The translations under genes and the position numbers were made by a program. Under the pieces are notes generated by a model. The model made no database searches. It was not told the origin of the DNA and was given only the letters and a program-made list of their open reading frames with translations. Shown piece by piece: positions 30,058-40,727 of a stretch of DNA of 64,000 nt (its first letter is position 1; each line of letters opens with the position of its first letter). Origin of the DNA: Isoetes taiwanensis (Eukaryota; Streptophyta; Lycopodiopsida; Isoetales; Isoetaceae); the NCBI GenBank assembly GCA_021234155.1, contig JAJEKV010000010.1:18205418-18269417 (forward strand), given 5' to 3'.

Positions 30058-30622
30058 TGTTTGGGGTCTGGGTTCGGGAACTCCTGGAAGACAGCCCTCT
30101 GTGAGGACCCGTGGATCTAACAGGAGAGTCCGGGGGACTATGTCACGCGGGATTTGCAAGAAGAGAACAAGAAGAAGAAAACAGAACAAATGAGAGGAAA
30201 ATGATAAGCTTCCTTGATATCAATGATGAACATACATGAGCTCTCGCAATAGAGAGAAAACTGAAAGGAGACAAGACTCAAAACTCATCTAGCCTTCATG
30301 ATAGTACAATGGCCTTTGGCCCAATATAGACACTCTGACTGATCTCGGTGCCGACTCCTGGAAGGAGGCCTGATTTGCAGGAATGTTGGCGGTGCCTCTT
30401 GAAGTGCCTCTAATCACGCTGACGCTGACGCGGGCGGTGGCGAGCCATCACTTGTCTGAGCGGCGCCTCTTGGTAGTAGACCCAGGCTTTGACTGCGTGG
30501 TCTGCTGCTTGGTCTTCTGCTGGGCCTTTGATGGCTGACCCGTGGCTGACTGTGGATCCTTGAGCTTGACCTGGTCCATCGTGTGCATGAATAGTCCTGA
30601 ACCAGGAGGCACAGGACTAACA
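30058..30622 (-). repeat. E1 5' LTR (565 bp), TATA region deleted
   Basis: It pairs with 9718-10301. Compared with that copy it lacks a 20-bp segment, deleted between CCTTCATG (ending 30300) and ATAGTACAAT (from 30301). This removes the TATATATA run. Several substitutions also separate the copies, consistent with E1 being older than E2. Confidence 0.92.
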
Positions 30623-30800
30623 AGGATCTCCCTTTTGTGAACTTCACTTCAGGGTTGTCTCATCCTAGTGCAAAGTCAACAGTAACTTTTCCATGAGATG
30701 GTACAACAACAGATGCCACTACACCAGCTCCAACAGGCACTCCCTTTGGTGAAGGCATAGAAGGTCCTATATTTCAATTATCATCTTTGAAACTTCCTCT
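30623..30800 (-). pseudogene. GBA2-type non-lysosomal glucosylceramidase, exon fragment
   Basis: On the minus strand an acceptor (CACTTGCAG, ending at 30801) opens an exon reading GSFKDDN, stop, NIGPSMPSPKGVPVGAG, then VVVPSHGKVTVDFALG, stop, DNPEVKFTKGRS. This is the conserved GPSMPS...HGK.TV.FAL.W..P.VKF.KG segment of plant GBA2-like beta-glucosidases, which hydrolyse glucosylceramide. Both TGA stops sit where the family has Trp or an aromatic residue. E1 inserted at its end (AGGAT), and the continuation would lie left of 9712 on the minus strand. No other exon of this protein (usually about 900 residues) was recognised. Confidence 0.75.
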
Positions 30801-31074
30801 CTGCAAGTGCAAAATTAATGATATTCATGAGTTACTCCTCAATATACTGTCGTGAAGCTCGAATCCAAATATTATAAGTTAGTAGCCATCTCTTAAACTA
30901 TACTACATCTCTGGATTTTTCTTTGACCACTTTATGCTCTACAAATTCCTAACACTAACAACTTCTTTGAACTTGACCTTGGAATTTTTTTGCTTTTAAT
31001 TATCCAAACCTCCAAAACAAAAGAAAAACGTACCTCTGCTAAATGCAGTGTTCGGTTAGGATCTCTTTTTCTTG
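30801..31074. other. Non-coding, between GBA2 and PPR fragments
   Basis: This is intron-like AT-rich sequence. Apart from the splice acceptor at its left end nothing is recognised. Confidence 0.4.
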
Positions 31075-31385
31075 GCTCCATGATGCCTTCGTTGCTACAA
31101 AAGTTCAGAATACTCAAAAACGTGACCATGTCTGGCTTTACAGATGCATGCAGCATGTCATCAACGCATTGTATTGCTAAGAAATGTTGTTGCTGATATG
31201 CATATGCTGCTGTCATTCTATTTCAAATGATTATATCTGGACTACACAACCTGTTAACTACCATTTGTGCTTCCTCTAACTTCCCGTGTTTGACATATAG
31301 ATCCACAAGCCTACTTCCTATAGCGTTATAGAATTCTAACTCTCTTCCTATGATTAACTCATGAATTTGCCATACTGGTTCTATA
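31075..31385 (-). pseudogene. PPR (pentatricopeptide repeat) protein fragment
   Basis: The minus strand reads GSRLVDLYVKHGKLEEAQMV, then PDIII, a stop where Trp is expected, NRMTAAYAYQQQ, then DDMLHASVKPDMVTFLSILN. This is the standard PPR wording (LVDMYAKCG.LEEA, DVI.WN.MIAAYA, VKPD.VTF). PPR proteins bind organellar RNA in a sequence-specific way. Only about two and a half repeats remain, with an in-frame TGA and no start or C-terminal domain, so this is a decayed fragment. It lies on the same strand as the GBA2 fragment, about 275 bp upstream of it. No functional link is implied. Confidence 0.8.
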
Positions 31386-34300
31386 CGAATTTGGCTTAAT
31401 TTCGCCGTCTGCTTTTCTTTTTGTCATGGCGCTGGAGATCCACTGCAGCAAGATTAAGCATACGACGCATTTCGAACCAAGCATCTCCACATTTGCACCT
31501 GACTTGCCCTGAAAGTGATCTTCTTATTGATCTGCTCACACATCACATTTGGATCAGAGACATGAATCGGCCGAACCCGAAACGAAAGAAAAGGAAGCAT
31601 TCGTGCCATGGATCAGGCACATCGCAGGCGAATCCTCACCGTCTAACTGTCACTGGGCCTCACGAAAACCCTAAAAAAAACCAACCCATCGCATCCGCAT
31701 ACATAGGATATTCCGGAGCATATTATCCTCAAAACAAATCCAAGCCTTCAAACCGTCACTCCACCCTCCAACAAGAGGGTTGCCCCCTGCGGGCAACCCA
31801 ATAATGATGTCAGTGGAATAAAGGTAGTCTAATTTGTACGACCATGGGATCTAACTGATCGGATTACTGATAATTGCCATAATCTTTCTTGGATTGGGTC
31901 GTATGCAGCACCAATTTCTTGGCCACTGCCCTAACCCATGGAAGCATCGCATCTGCTACGACGGCCACTACCGGTAAGCTGCAATCCATGGATAAACAAA
32001 GGCACCCCAGTTGGGCGGCACAAGGCTAAAATCAGCAAATCTGCACTTGCCTTTGATAGTGAGAGACTTAACCCTTGGAAAACAACGTATCAGAATCTTT
32101 GGAGATACCGCATAGCAATTTCCAATGTATACAGACTGCTATTCCAAGCCTCAACTCGAAACCATGCCTTGCAAAGTAGAGATACTGCGTTTCTGTCCTT
32201 CCTTGCGCTCACAAACTGGAGCAGATAGTCTAGAACATCATCTGAGAATATAGTCATTTCTCCAACTTCAGACTATGGCCTTAAATCTGTTCGGATCCCA
32301 GGAAACTGCAAGTTACATGCCCTGATCGTATTCCGGTAGATAACCTCCGATTTGTGCCCCTTTTGAACTTTTTACTCCATACCCATCTGCTGGGATTTTT
32401 TCCTGCGCCCTCGTAAGATAGAGAGGGAGGCAAATCCCCTTACTCGCATCAGAATGATGGATTTGGGGCGACTGAAAGGCTGGATTCGCACAAAACCTTC
32501 ATAGAATCAATGCAAAGCTCTCCCTGTAGGCAGGAAAAGAGATGGGTCCCCAGAAAAAATAAAAAGGAACTAAGTAGAAAAACTACAGGCAAGAGATGGA
32601 ACCGTGGAGAAAGAGGAAAGCAAAGTACTGGGGTGTTATCAAATAAAGACGGGGCCACTACCGTGCGTAGCAGCAAGGACAAAGGACCTGCTATGGATAG
32701 ACCGGCTTGCAAAACAGAAGAAAATGGGCAATGTAATGGGTTATGCTCTCGAAGACGGATTGAAGCTCTGTGGTCTTTGGCCGGATCTAAAACAGAGCTG
32801 TTTGGTCCTTGAGAGAGTAATAAGGAGTAATAATAAGTAACGGATAGGATAAAGGGCAGAGAAGGGCATGGGCTTGGCTGTAGCAGGTTCACAAGACCAA
32901 TAATGCCCCTGTCATTTGCATTAAAAAAAAGGAAGACAAGAAGACAGGGAGGTTGCATGGGTGTGGGCTGGGCTGCGGATTATTGAAAGGGATGAATTTC
33001 CGGGATGGGTTTGAAGGGGATGGATTGATGGGAAGTTTTGGAAGAGTTTTTAAGGATTTTTGGAGTGTTCCGACAGTCGATTGAGCCCTTTTTTAGGAGT
33101 TCTGGCAAAACCATGGGAGATTTAAGGAGGTTTGTGGGCGATTGAGGAGTTTCGGAAACGGATTTTAGACAGAAGAAAACTTTGTTCTGAAGATTTGAAG
33201 GACGGAATCTGTTGCGAAGAGGTTTTTTTTTTCTGGTCCGGGCAGATAGTACCTACTGCAGCTGTAACAGGCCAGTAATTTTCAAACGCCCACAATACAG
33301 GTATACGGGTACGTATACTGGTGTATATACGGTTCAGACGTGGACTGATTTGATTGGGCGCTGCAGAAAAAGCATTTTATGTTGTGAAAAAATATTAATT
33401 TCCATCAATTGTCATGCGCAAAGTGCAGGCCTCAAAAGAGTGTTACTTTTTAGGGCATGGAAAGGCACCATGTAAACAATTGGGGTGGCAACTTGGTGAA
33501 TGACATATGGAAGTAACAAATAATGAGTGGACCAAAGTAGCTTTGTAGGTGATGACATGTGTGTCTAGCCATCATGCCATGTCACCTAGAGGTGGTGACT
33601 AGGCAAATTCATGCTTAGCTTTTCCTTTCCTTTTTTTTATTTTGGCTAGCAAAAATGCTTTTTTTGCTTTAGCTACTTGGTGTGAAGTGCATGATAATGG
33701 AATGGTGTGATGAAAAATGGTAACATGAAACTTGATGCTAGGCAATCTCTTTGGTGTAACAACTTTCTTGGAAATTGTGCCTTAGGTAGTGGTAGGTCAA
33801 CTATGGAACAAGAGGCTATGTGTGAAATGAATGATGGTATAGGGTGTGGAGATGCAAAAACAAAACAAGGGTAATGGTATGTTGGAAATGAGGTCAATGT
33901 GAAGGAATAGAGTAGAAATGACAATATGAAGGAGAGAAATACCATTTTCATAGCTTGCAAACTTCATAGGGGTCTTCCAAACTTCTAGATGCTTAGATCC
34001 TCTCAATGTGTGACCTTGACTCCAGTTCAATGTCTTCACTTGGTTCTTCAACATAGTATCTTCTTTTTCTGCAATATAAATAAGACTTGCTGGCACCTTG
34101 CCATGTTGCCATAGCAGGGCAACAAAGGGGGATCATGTATGGAGTGAGAGAGAGATCATTAGTTGAAGACCATGATCATGTGGGTGTTCTTGTTGTATCT
34201 TGTCAATTTCAATAAAGAAGTGCAGTTTGAGTATCTTTTGTGATGTTCTTGTAATGTAAGTGTGGATGTAAGTGTGCTTTTGATTATCTTAATTCTGGGT

Positions 34301-36214
34301 GAGAGGCAGAGTTAAGTGTCTTAGTTTTGTGCTGATGAAGGCCTTCGGGCCAAGTCCAAGGTCTTGAATTCTGTCTTGAAAGGGAGATTTTCCCTTAACA
34401 TTTTGGTTCTGTTGTCGGGACCTTGGACAATTCAGCACGCTTGCTTGATCCAACTGATACAAAATTTATAAGTTTAAAAGAGCTCCAATCAAAGGCACAG
34501 CTTTCAATTTAGACCTATTCTCTAAATTCCATATGAATTACAATCTCCAGGTTGTATACTGTATACTAATTATAATCTCCAGGTGTTATACGAATTACAA
34601 TCTCCATGTCTTACGTCGGGCCATAAACCTCAAAGCTTGATAACAAAGAATCTGGTTACGAATCATAAAGAGAAAAGAATTGCTCAGAATTTAAACGGTT
34701 TCTAGAATAAACATTATACAGTGCATAATTCTAAAATCTGTAAAGCACATTCTTGTGTACAAGACACAGTATACAAAGGAGTTATTCTCTTGGAAGCTCT
34801 GGCTTTCTATGAACAAAACAGAAGCCTCTTCTGCACAATGTTTCTTTCCGAACTGTTCTTGAAACCCAGCATTTGCTGGAATTCCCGTGATATAAATTTA
34901 GAAGAAATAAAGCTATAAAGTGTAAAGCAAGTTACCTTGCTAGCTTGAAAAGATACATGTTCTGTAAGGCTCCAGTCCCTGAAAACCTCCATCATGCAAA
35001 AAAACGAACTTTGTCAACAATGGAATCAAACAATCAACCTGAAGTGTTGTTTAGGATGGATAGATATTCTGTGTGCTGCCTGCAAATCCATAATTAACAA
35101 AAATCATAAACAGGCTACAGCCTGCACATGCTCAAAGTAGGAAGCCATAGGAAGCCAGTTCGATTAGGCGAGGACGCGAGGAGTTGGTCGTCATAGTCGG
35201 ACCGCCATAACCTAACCGCCGGGCCGCGCGGAGAGAAAAGAAAAAAAAGGGGAAACAGAAACTCTCATGAAGGGGAAAAAAAAAACTAGCAGAAGGGCAG
35301 GGTTGGGGCAAAGGGCAAGGTAGAAAAGAAAATAATAATAATAAAAATGTCAAATATAGAAACATAAAATTTTTATGACTTTCCATGAAGCAAACTAGCA
35401 AGTCTTGCAAAAACAAGTAGACCATATTGTTGTTGCAAAGGTTAGCAAAGCACAAGTAAACATGGCAAGACCTTATATGATCTAAAACCACTTGGAAGTC
35501 TACATAAAACAAGCCATAATGATCAAGATTTTTGTCATTCAAAAAGATAACATCAATATTTTGTTTATTGAGTAGGGTTTTTTACAAAAAAACTTATTTC
35601 TAAAGCAATTGAATTTTGAAATTCACTGGGTCTAAATTAGGGAGTAGACAAGCTTGCATTAAAGATGGTTGCCATTTGAGCACCTGAAAGATGTTTTAGT
35701 TACATAGTTCAAAATGTTGGTGAATGGAAAACAAAAATGAGTTTGGGTATTTTGTTGAGCATAACGTTTCCCTTATATATTTTGGGAAAAACTACAGAAT
35801 ACCCTTATGTTTTGACATATTTTCCCACATACCCCTAACTTTTCAAAAATTTATGCAATGCCTCTGGTCAACGTATTTGGCCTTGTATACTTTCGTATAT
35901 CACATGATGCCCTCGTATTTTTGCATATTTCATTGAATGCCCTTGTGCAAGCGGTTCGTTTCTGCTCCCGCCGTTTTCTACAAAAGCTTTGTGCTACAGA
36001 CCAGCAAATTTTCGGTGGTTGCATTTCGGTGATCCTCTACAGACCAGCAAATTTTCGATGGTACGGAGTTCGATTGGAGGGTGCACCAGCATTTCGCCAA
36101 TTATTGCTGATTCAATTCCTGATTTCGCACTGATTTTGCCGATTACTGTTGTTGCCATGCAATTGTAGCGAAGCCACTGGAACAAGGATCTGATTCCTGC
36201 TAACCCAGCTAACC
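31386..36214. other. 4.8 kb of non-coding DNA
   Basis: I see no convincing gene. It contains a perfect 9-bp hairpin at 31777-31799 (GGGTTGCCC, loop CCTGC, GGGCAACCC). It also has three copies of AATTACAATCTCCAGGT-like sequence (34536-34552, 34568-34584, 34592-34608) and a 25-bp direct repeat at 35994-36018 and 36037-36061. A 169-codon minus-strand frame at 32449-32958 is hydrophobic and low in complexity, and I do not believe it. Confidence 0.5.
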
Positions 36215-36714
36215 TGTCATGAACCTACTCAAAAAACAAGGAAAATACGCAAGAAATACGGAAGAAATACGCCAAGATCGGCAAAGAATCTGATATATGA
36301 ACAGGAATCAATAATACAATAGCCCGAAGGCAAGCAGGAATACAAGACAGATGCCTAGAAGGCTCAAGACTGGCGTTGAACTGGAATGGTTTGACAAGAA
36401 GGAGGTGCCTCCTTATATATCTAGACCAACGGTCAGGATCGCGCCACTCCAATGGATGAGATCGCGCCAAGTGTGGCGCATGCATTTAGGTTCAAGAACA
36501 TTCTAGAACCTTCTGGAAATAGTCCCACATATGAGAAAGACGTGAAGGAATGTCTTCAACAAATATTGGTAGCGCACTTGGCAAGGGTGTGTGATTCGCA
36601 ACTAGAAGGTTGTGAGTTCAAACCCTGTCTTGTGCAACTACTCTTTTGCATCCGTGTGACTTGTACATAGGAGTATAATGTTCGTATGATACGAATATCC
36701 GTATGGTCGTCACA
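36215..36714 (-). repeat. E3 3' LTR (500 bp)
   Basis: On the minus strand it starts TGTGACGACC at 36714, directly after the polypurine tract and overlapping the integrase stop, and ends TTCATGACA at 36215. The part 36215-36547 matches 41624-41956. The first 167 bp (36548-36714) have no counterpart in the truncated 5' LTR. A TATA box (ATATATAAGG on the minus strand, near 36412-36420) lies in the shared part. Confidence 0.88.
36567..36624 (+). other. tRNA-like pol III promoter motifs inside the E3 3' LTR
   Basis: GGTAGCGCACTTGG (36568-36581) resembles an A box and GAGTTCAAACC (36614-36624) resembles a B box, spaced as in a tRNA. The arms do not fold into a full cloverleaf by eye, so this is not a tRNA gene. 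It may be the head of a tRNA-derived SINE inserted in this LTR, or part of the LTR. The other LTR lacks this part, so the choice cannot be made here. Confidence 0.45.
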
Positions 36715-38398
36715 CCATCCCCCTCCTACGATGGCGACGAGTCCTCGAAGCTGGGGCCGGAGTACTCAGGCTTGGCTTATGCGGGTAACGTTGGTGAAAC
36801 TCTGCAATTTTGTCAGGTGCATTAGTCAGATTCTCGGCAGGCTCCCAGGTTCTATCGCTTGGCGAGTAACCTTCCCAATCGACAAAGTAATACAATCGTC
36901 GACGAAGAAACTTGGAGTCCAGAATCTCTCGAACCTCGAACTCCTCATGATCATCAATCTCGACTGGTGGTGGAGGTGGAGGTACTCGATCCGGAAATGG
37001 ATTCGCCATATAGGGTTCTAACAAAGACACATGAAACACTGGGTGAAGCCGGACTGATGGCGGAAGCTCCAGACGGAAAGCAGCATCACCAACTCGTTCA
37101 ATGATCCGATAGGGACCTAAGCGCCGGTAGTCGAGCTTGTTACAAGGGCGAGCTGTCGGCAAATCCCGACGCAAGAGCCAAACAAGATCACCAACTGCAA
37201 AATGAGGAGCGTCCTGACGATGCTGATCTGCATGATGACGATAACGTGCTTGGGCCTGGCGAAGATGGTGCTGAAGATCATCCTGAAGCATGCGGAGCTT
37301 CTCGAGCCTGTCCTCGGCACTGGGATTGACTGAGTCATATCCAGGAGCAATCAAAGACCACCGGGGGTGCATGCCGAAATTAATAAAGAACGGAGTCTGG
37401 CCTGTGGAGGCATGGACAGAATTATTATAAGCAAATTCTGCCAGCGGTAGCCAATCAACCCAGTCATCCTGCTGATAATTGATGAAGCATCGCAAATACT
37501 TCTCAAGGGTTTGATTAGTGCGTTCCACCTGTCGATTGGTCTTTGGATGATGTCCGGAAGAGAGCGAACATTCCACATGCAAGAGTTGCAATAGACGCTT
37601 CCAAAAACTGGCAACAAATTGAGGGCCGCGGTCACTGACAATGTTATCTGGTAAACCATGGAGTCGAACCACCTCTCGAAGCAAGAGAACCGTTGTGGCT
37701 TCACTAGAGATAGAAGTGTTGCAAGGAATGAAATGTGCCATCTTGGAAAAACGGTCAACAACAACAAGGATGGCGTCATGGCCCTGGGAGGATGGAAGCT
37801 CGAAAATAAAATCCACTGAAATACTCTTCCAAGGACCGGCTGGAACTGGAAAAGGCTGAAGCAGGCCATGAGGAAGATGCCTTGGAACCTTGGCTCGACA
37901 GCAGATGTCACATGATCGAATAAAAGCTTCGACAGAGCGACGAAGACCTGGCCACCAATACTCTCGACTAATAAGTTCAAGAGTCTTGGCTACTCCAAAG
38001 TGTCCGGCCAGAGGTGAATCATGGCAAGCCGGAAGAACCTGAAGCCTAGAAGCACTATCTGGCACATATAGAAGCCCATCACGGAGCAGGAGTCCATCTC
38101 GAACCTCAAAACGATCATAGTCTGATCCCATCTGCTGAGAAAATGATGCAGTGCCAATGTGTGAGAATACATCTTGAGCCAATGGATTGGAGGGCAGAGA
38201 TGCTCGAACAGACTCCAACAAGTCTGTATCATGAGGCCTCTCGAACAAAGTGAGAGCCATAAGCTGGAACCGATCAGGCCCTAAAATAACCTGTGATTGC
38301 TGATCATATGCAGGATCACCTAGTTTGGGCTCAAGGTAGGAGCGTCGAGACAAGGCATCAGGCTTTCCTTGGAGGGATCCAGGACGGTACTTGATCAC
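36710..38398 (-). CDS. E3 integrase with chromodomain
   Basis: This 562-codon frame begins in the RNase H-integrase linker (KYRPGSLQGKPDALSRR). It has HHCC (H126, H133, C163, C166), the DDE core (D196 in SVDFIFELP, D256 in SDRGPQF, E292 in QVERTNQ) and a GPY/F module (RRLGPYRII, about residue 428). A C-terminal chromodomain lies at about 485-537 (EFEVREILDSK, YYFVDWEGYSPSDRTWEP). It ends in a basic tail (RRHRRRGMV). The TGA stop lies within the first five bases of the LTR, a compact arrangement typical of this group. It integrates cDNA and probably guides it to marked chromatin. The domain is intact; upstream it is separated from RNase H by a frameshift near 38440. Confidence 0.93.
   Translation of the reverse strand: MIKYRPGSLQGKPDALSRRSYLEPKLGDPAYDQQSQVILGPDRFQLMALTLFERPHDTDLLESVRASLPSNPLAQDVFSHIGTASFSQQMGSDYDRFEVRDGLLLRDGLLYVPDSASRLQVLPACHDSPLAGHFGVAKTLELISREYWWPGLRRSVEAFIRSCDICCRAKVPRHLPHGLLQPFPVPAGPWKSISVDFIFELPSSQGHDAILVVVDRFSKMAHFIPCNTSISSEATTVLLLREVVRLHGLPDNIVSDRGPQFVASFWKRLLQLLHVECSLSSGHHPKTNRQVERTNQTLEKYLRCFINYQQDDWVDWLPLAEFAYNNSVHASTGQTPFFINFGMHPRWSLIAPGYDSVNPSAEDRLEKLRMLQDDLQHHLRQAQARYRHHADQHRQDAPHFAVGDLVWLLRRDLPTARPCNKLDYRRLGPYRIIERVGDAAFRLELPPSVRLHPVFHVSLLEPYMANPFPDRVPPPPPPVEIDDHEEFEVREILDSKFLRRRLYYFVDWEGYSPSDRTWEPAENLTNAPDKIAEFHQRYPHKPSLSTPAPASRTRRHRRRGMV
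36715..36730 (-). promoter_or_regulatory. E3 polypurine tract
   Basis: On the minus strand CGTAGGAGGGGGATGG directly precedes the TGTGACG start of the 3' LTR. It overlaps the last codons of the integrase frame. Confidence 0.85.
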
Positions 38399-38402
38399 GA
38401 AA

Positions 38403-39536
38403 TCAATCCGGGATAATACTTGAGTATGCCACCGAGCCTGGAACAGACTGAAAATATTCGAGATTTCGGTGATCTGTGTAGACTGTGACCTTATAAGGAG
38501 ATCCCTCCAGGAAACGTCTCCACTCCTCGAAAGAATCCACTATCGCCAACAACTCCTTGTCATAAATGGGATAGTTGATTTCAGCAGCCTGAAACTTTCG
38601 TGAATGATAGGCGATTGGATGCAATTCATGGTCATCCCCCTCCTATGACAGGATCCCACCAAGCGCAAAATCAGAAGCATCTGCTTCAACAACATATGGG
38701 CGCAAAGGATCTGCATGAGCAAGAACTGGCGCCGTGGTGAAAGCATGGTTCAGGGTAACAAAAGCAGATTCTGCTTCCACAGTCCATTCGAATGGCACGT
38801 CCTTGACAGTGAGGCGTGTCAAAGGAAGAGCAATCTCCGAATAATCCCGGATGAAACGCCGATAGAAATTGGCAAACCCGAGGAAACACTGAACATCTCG
38901 AACGGATGAAGGTGTTTGCCACTCCAGAACAGTGTTAACCTTTTCGGGGTCCATAGAGACTCCATGTGGAGTGATGCGATAGCCAAGGAATTCCACATTA
39001 TCCTGCTCGAACTGACACTTCTCAAGTTTGGCATATAACCAAAGCTTCTGAAGGACCTGTCGAACATGCCTCTCATGTTCGTCGAGAGTCTTAGAGTAAA
39101 CAAGAATATCATCCAGATAGATGATAACAAAAGTGTCTAAGAACTCTCGAAAAACATCATTGGCCATATGCTGAAATACTGCCGGGGCATTGGTAAGTCC
39201 AAACGGCATAACTGTGTACTCGAAATGGCCATACCGAGTACGAAAAGCTGTTTTCCACTCATCACCCTCCCGGATCCGAATAAGATTGTAGGCACCCCGA
39301 AGATCAATCTTCCTAAAATAATGCGCACCTTGAAGTCGCTCCAACAACTCTGGGATCAGAGGAAGCGGATACCGATTCGGTACCGTGATTTTGTTGTGGC
39401 CGCAATAATCAACGACCAGCCGTAGCGAATCATCCTTCTTTTTGACAAAGAAGATAGGCGCTCCAGCAGGGGACTGAGAATGTCGAATGAAGCCAGTGGC
39501 TAGATTCTCCTCAATATAATCCCGCAAAACATTCAA
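38403..39536 (-). pseudogene. E3 reverse transcriptase-RNase H with a stop and a frameshift
   Basis: RT motifs are canonical: SLRLVVDY, YFRKIDLRGAYN (catalytic Asp), YTVMPFGLTNAP and VIIYLDDILVYS. RNase H begins (VVEADASDFALGGILS) and is cut by TAG at 38643-38645, where Gln is normal. It resumes in the same frame ([31 protein letters not shown]). Near 38440 the frame changes before the linker to integrase. One substitution and one indel therefore inactivate an otherwise clean enzyme. The residue after VDY is unusual (CGHNKI where RxLNKI is normal). Confidence 0.9.
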
Positions 39537-40727
39537 CTCAGCAGGAGATAGACCATATATCGGACCATATGGCGGCCGTCCCCCCGCCGCAAATCAATAG
39601 GACAATCATATGGACGATGCTCGAGTTTACCGCCTTGACTTTGTCAAACACATCAGAGAAATCGCCATATTTATCTGGGAGCATTGGAGCAGGCTTCGAT
39701 GGTGTCGAGCTAGCCGACGGGTGAACCTGGATTGCAAATACTGAACTTGGATCTTGCCTTCTAGATTTATCGAACTCGCGAAGAGAAATTTTCGAGATAA
39801 TGGCCCGAGGGCATGACGGGTCTACAAAAGCAGGGAGCAGGAACATGAGCATGAACAGGAACGGAGCGGGGAGCAATTGGAACATGAACCGGAGCAATGA
39901 ATCGGATCAAGAACCGAGCGTAAACAGTGGATTGGATCAAGAGCCGGAGCAAGAATGTAGACCGGAGCAAGAACGGAGCAGAACAGAACCGAACCGGATC
40001 GGATCGAACCGGAGCTGAGCCGGGACATCATCAAGAATATGATCAGAATCTGGGACATGAACTGGAGCAGAGACAAGAGGCGGATCAGAACATGGAACAA
40101 CAAGGACGGAATCATGTGCCCACGATACTGCACGGATCGAAGTCGATGTTGGTGTAGAGACCTGATCTGCTGATGAACTAGAACTAGAACCAGCAAATCG
40201 AAATGATCTAGTACGCCAATCAATCTGTGGGTTATGTAGCTCAAGCCAGGGCAGACCCAAGACTATTGGCGCATGAGGGCTAGTAATGAGATTGAAGGAA
40301 ATACTACAAGAAACTCCCTCGAACAAAACCTGAAGAGGCGCAAAGACATTCTGCGGATCGCACCCGAGGATATCTCCCGTCCATCAATCACTTCGACAGA
40401 AGCAGGATGCTCAACCTTGCTTCTAGGGATGGCGTGCTTACTAGCGAATGCACTATCCATGAAACAAGCATTTGCACCACAATCAAGTTGCGCCAACACT
40501 TGCAATTCTCCAACTTCTGATTTCAATGATATAGGGATGAAGAATGCCTTGCTGACCTTATTCGATGGAATAAACATGTCAGGAAATGTGGAAGGAGTCT
40601 GAAAAAAGGCGGCCAGCCGACGAGAGACTCCTACTACTCGGACCGGCCCCTGAAGTTTTCCGACTGATTTAGGCACTTCACAGGGCATCCATGAGCGATA
40701 TGGCCAGCTCCTCCACAGTAGAGGCAA
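39537..40727 (-). pseudogene. E3 protease and linker, several frames
   Basis: The protease is readable at 40263-40727 (LAQLDCGANACFMDSAFA, active site DCG where DSG is normal). It continues in another frame at 39937-40326 ([17 protein letters not shown]). The linker to RT (KYGDFSDVF, then the segment before MNVLRDYIEE) needs further frame changes near 39560-39900. This is the most decayed part of E3. It includes the purine-rich low-complexity stretch at 39800-40060, which may have expanded by slippage and caused part of the damage. Confidence 0.75.
39800..40060. repeat. Purine-rich imperfect microsatellite in E3
   Basis: Degenerate repeats of GGAGCAAGAA and GGATCAAGA type run along the plus strand. 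On the coding strand they give a Ser/Cys/Gly- or Pro-rich low-complexity linker. Confidence 0.7.

Larger units (their letters stand above)
9718..30622 (-). mobile_element. E1: Ty3/gypsy (OTA-like) LTR retrotransposon, split by E2
   Basis: LTRs beginning TGTTAG and ending CCAAACA (minus strand) lie at 9718-10301 and 30058-30622. They are flanked by the same 5-bp duplication, AGGAT, at 9713-9717 and 30623-30627. On the minus strand the order is 5' LTR, PBS-like site, gag, protease, RT, RNase H, integrase, a non-coding gap, a long accessory ORF, polypurine tract and 3' LTR. A 9.86-kb element (E2) sits inside gag-pol. Without E2 and one target copy the element is about 11 kb. RT wording (FMDGFSGYNQI, PWGTFAY) and the absence of a chromodomain point to the non-chromoviral OTA branch (Athila/Tat). 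It is coding-defective because of several stops and frameshifts. Confidence 0.93.

Noticed and set aside
32449-32958. 169-aa minus-strand ORF
   Set aside because: It is a hydrophobic, low-complexity translation of purine-rich plus-strand DNA, with no family resemblance or promoter.
36567-36640. tRNA gene
   Set aside because: A- and B-box-like motifs are present, but no acceptor stem or anticodon arm can be folded, and the site lies in an LTR.
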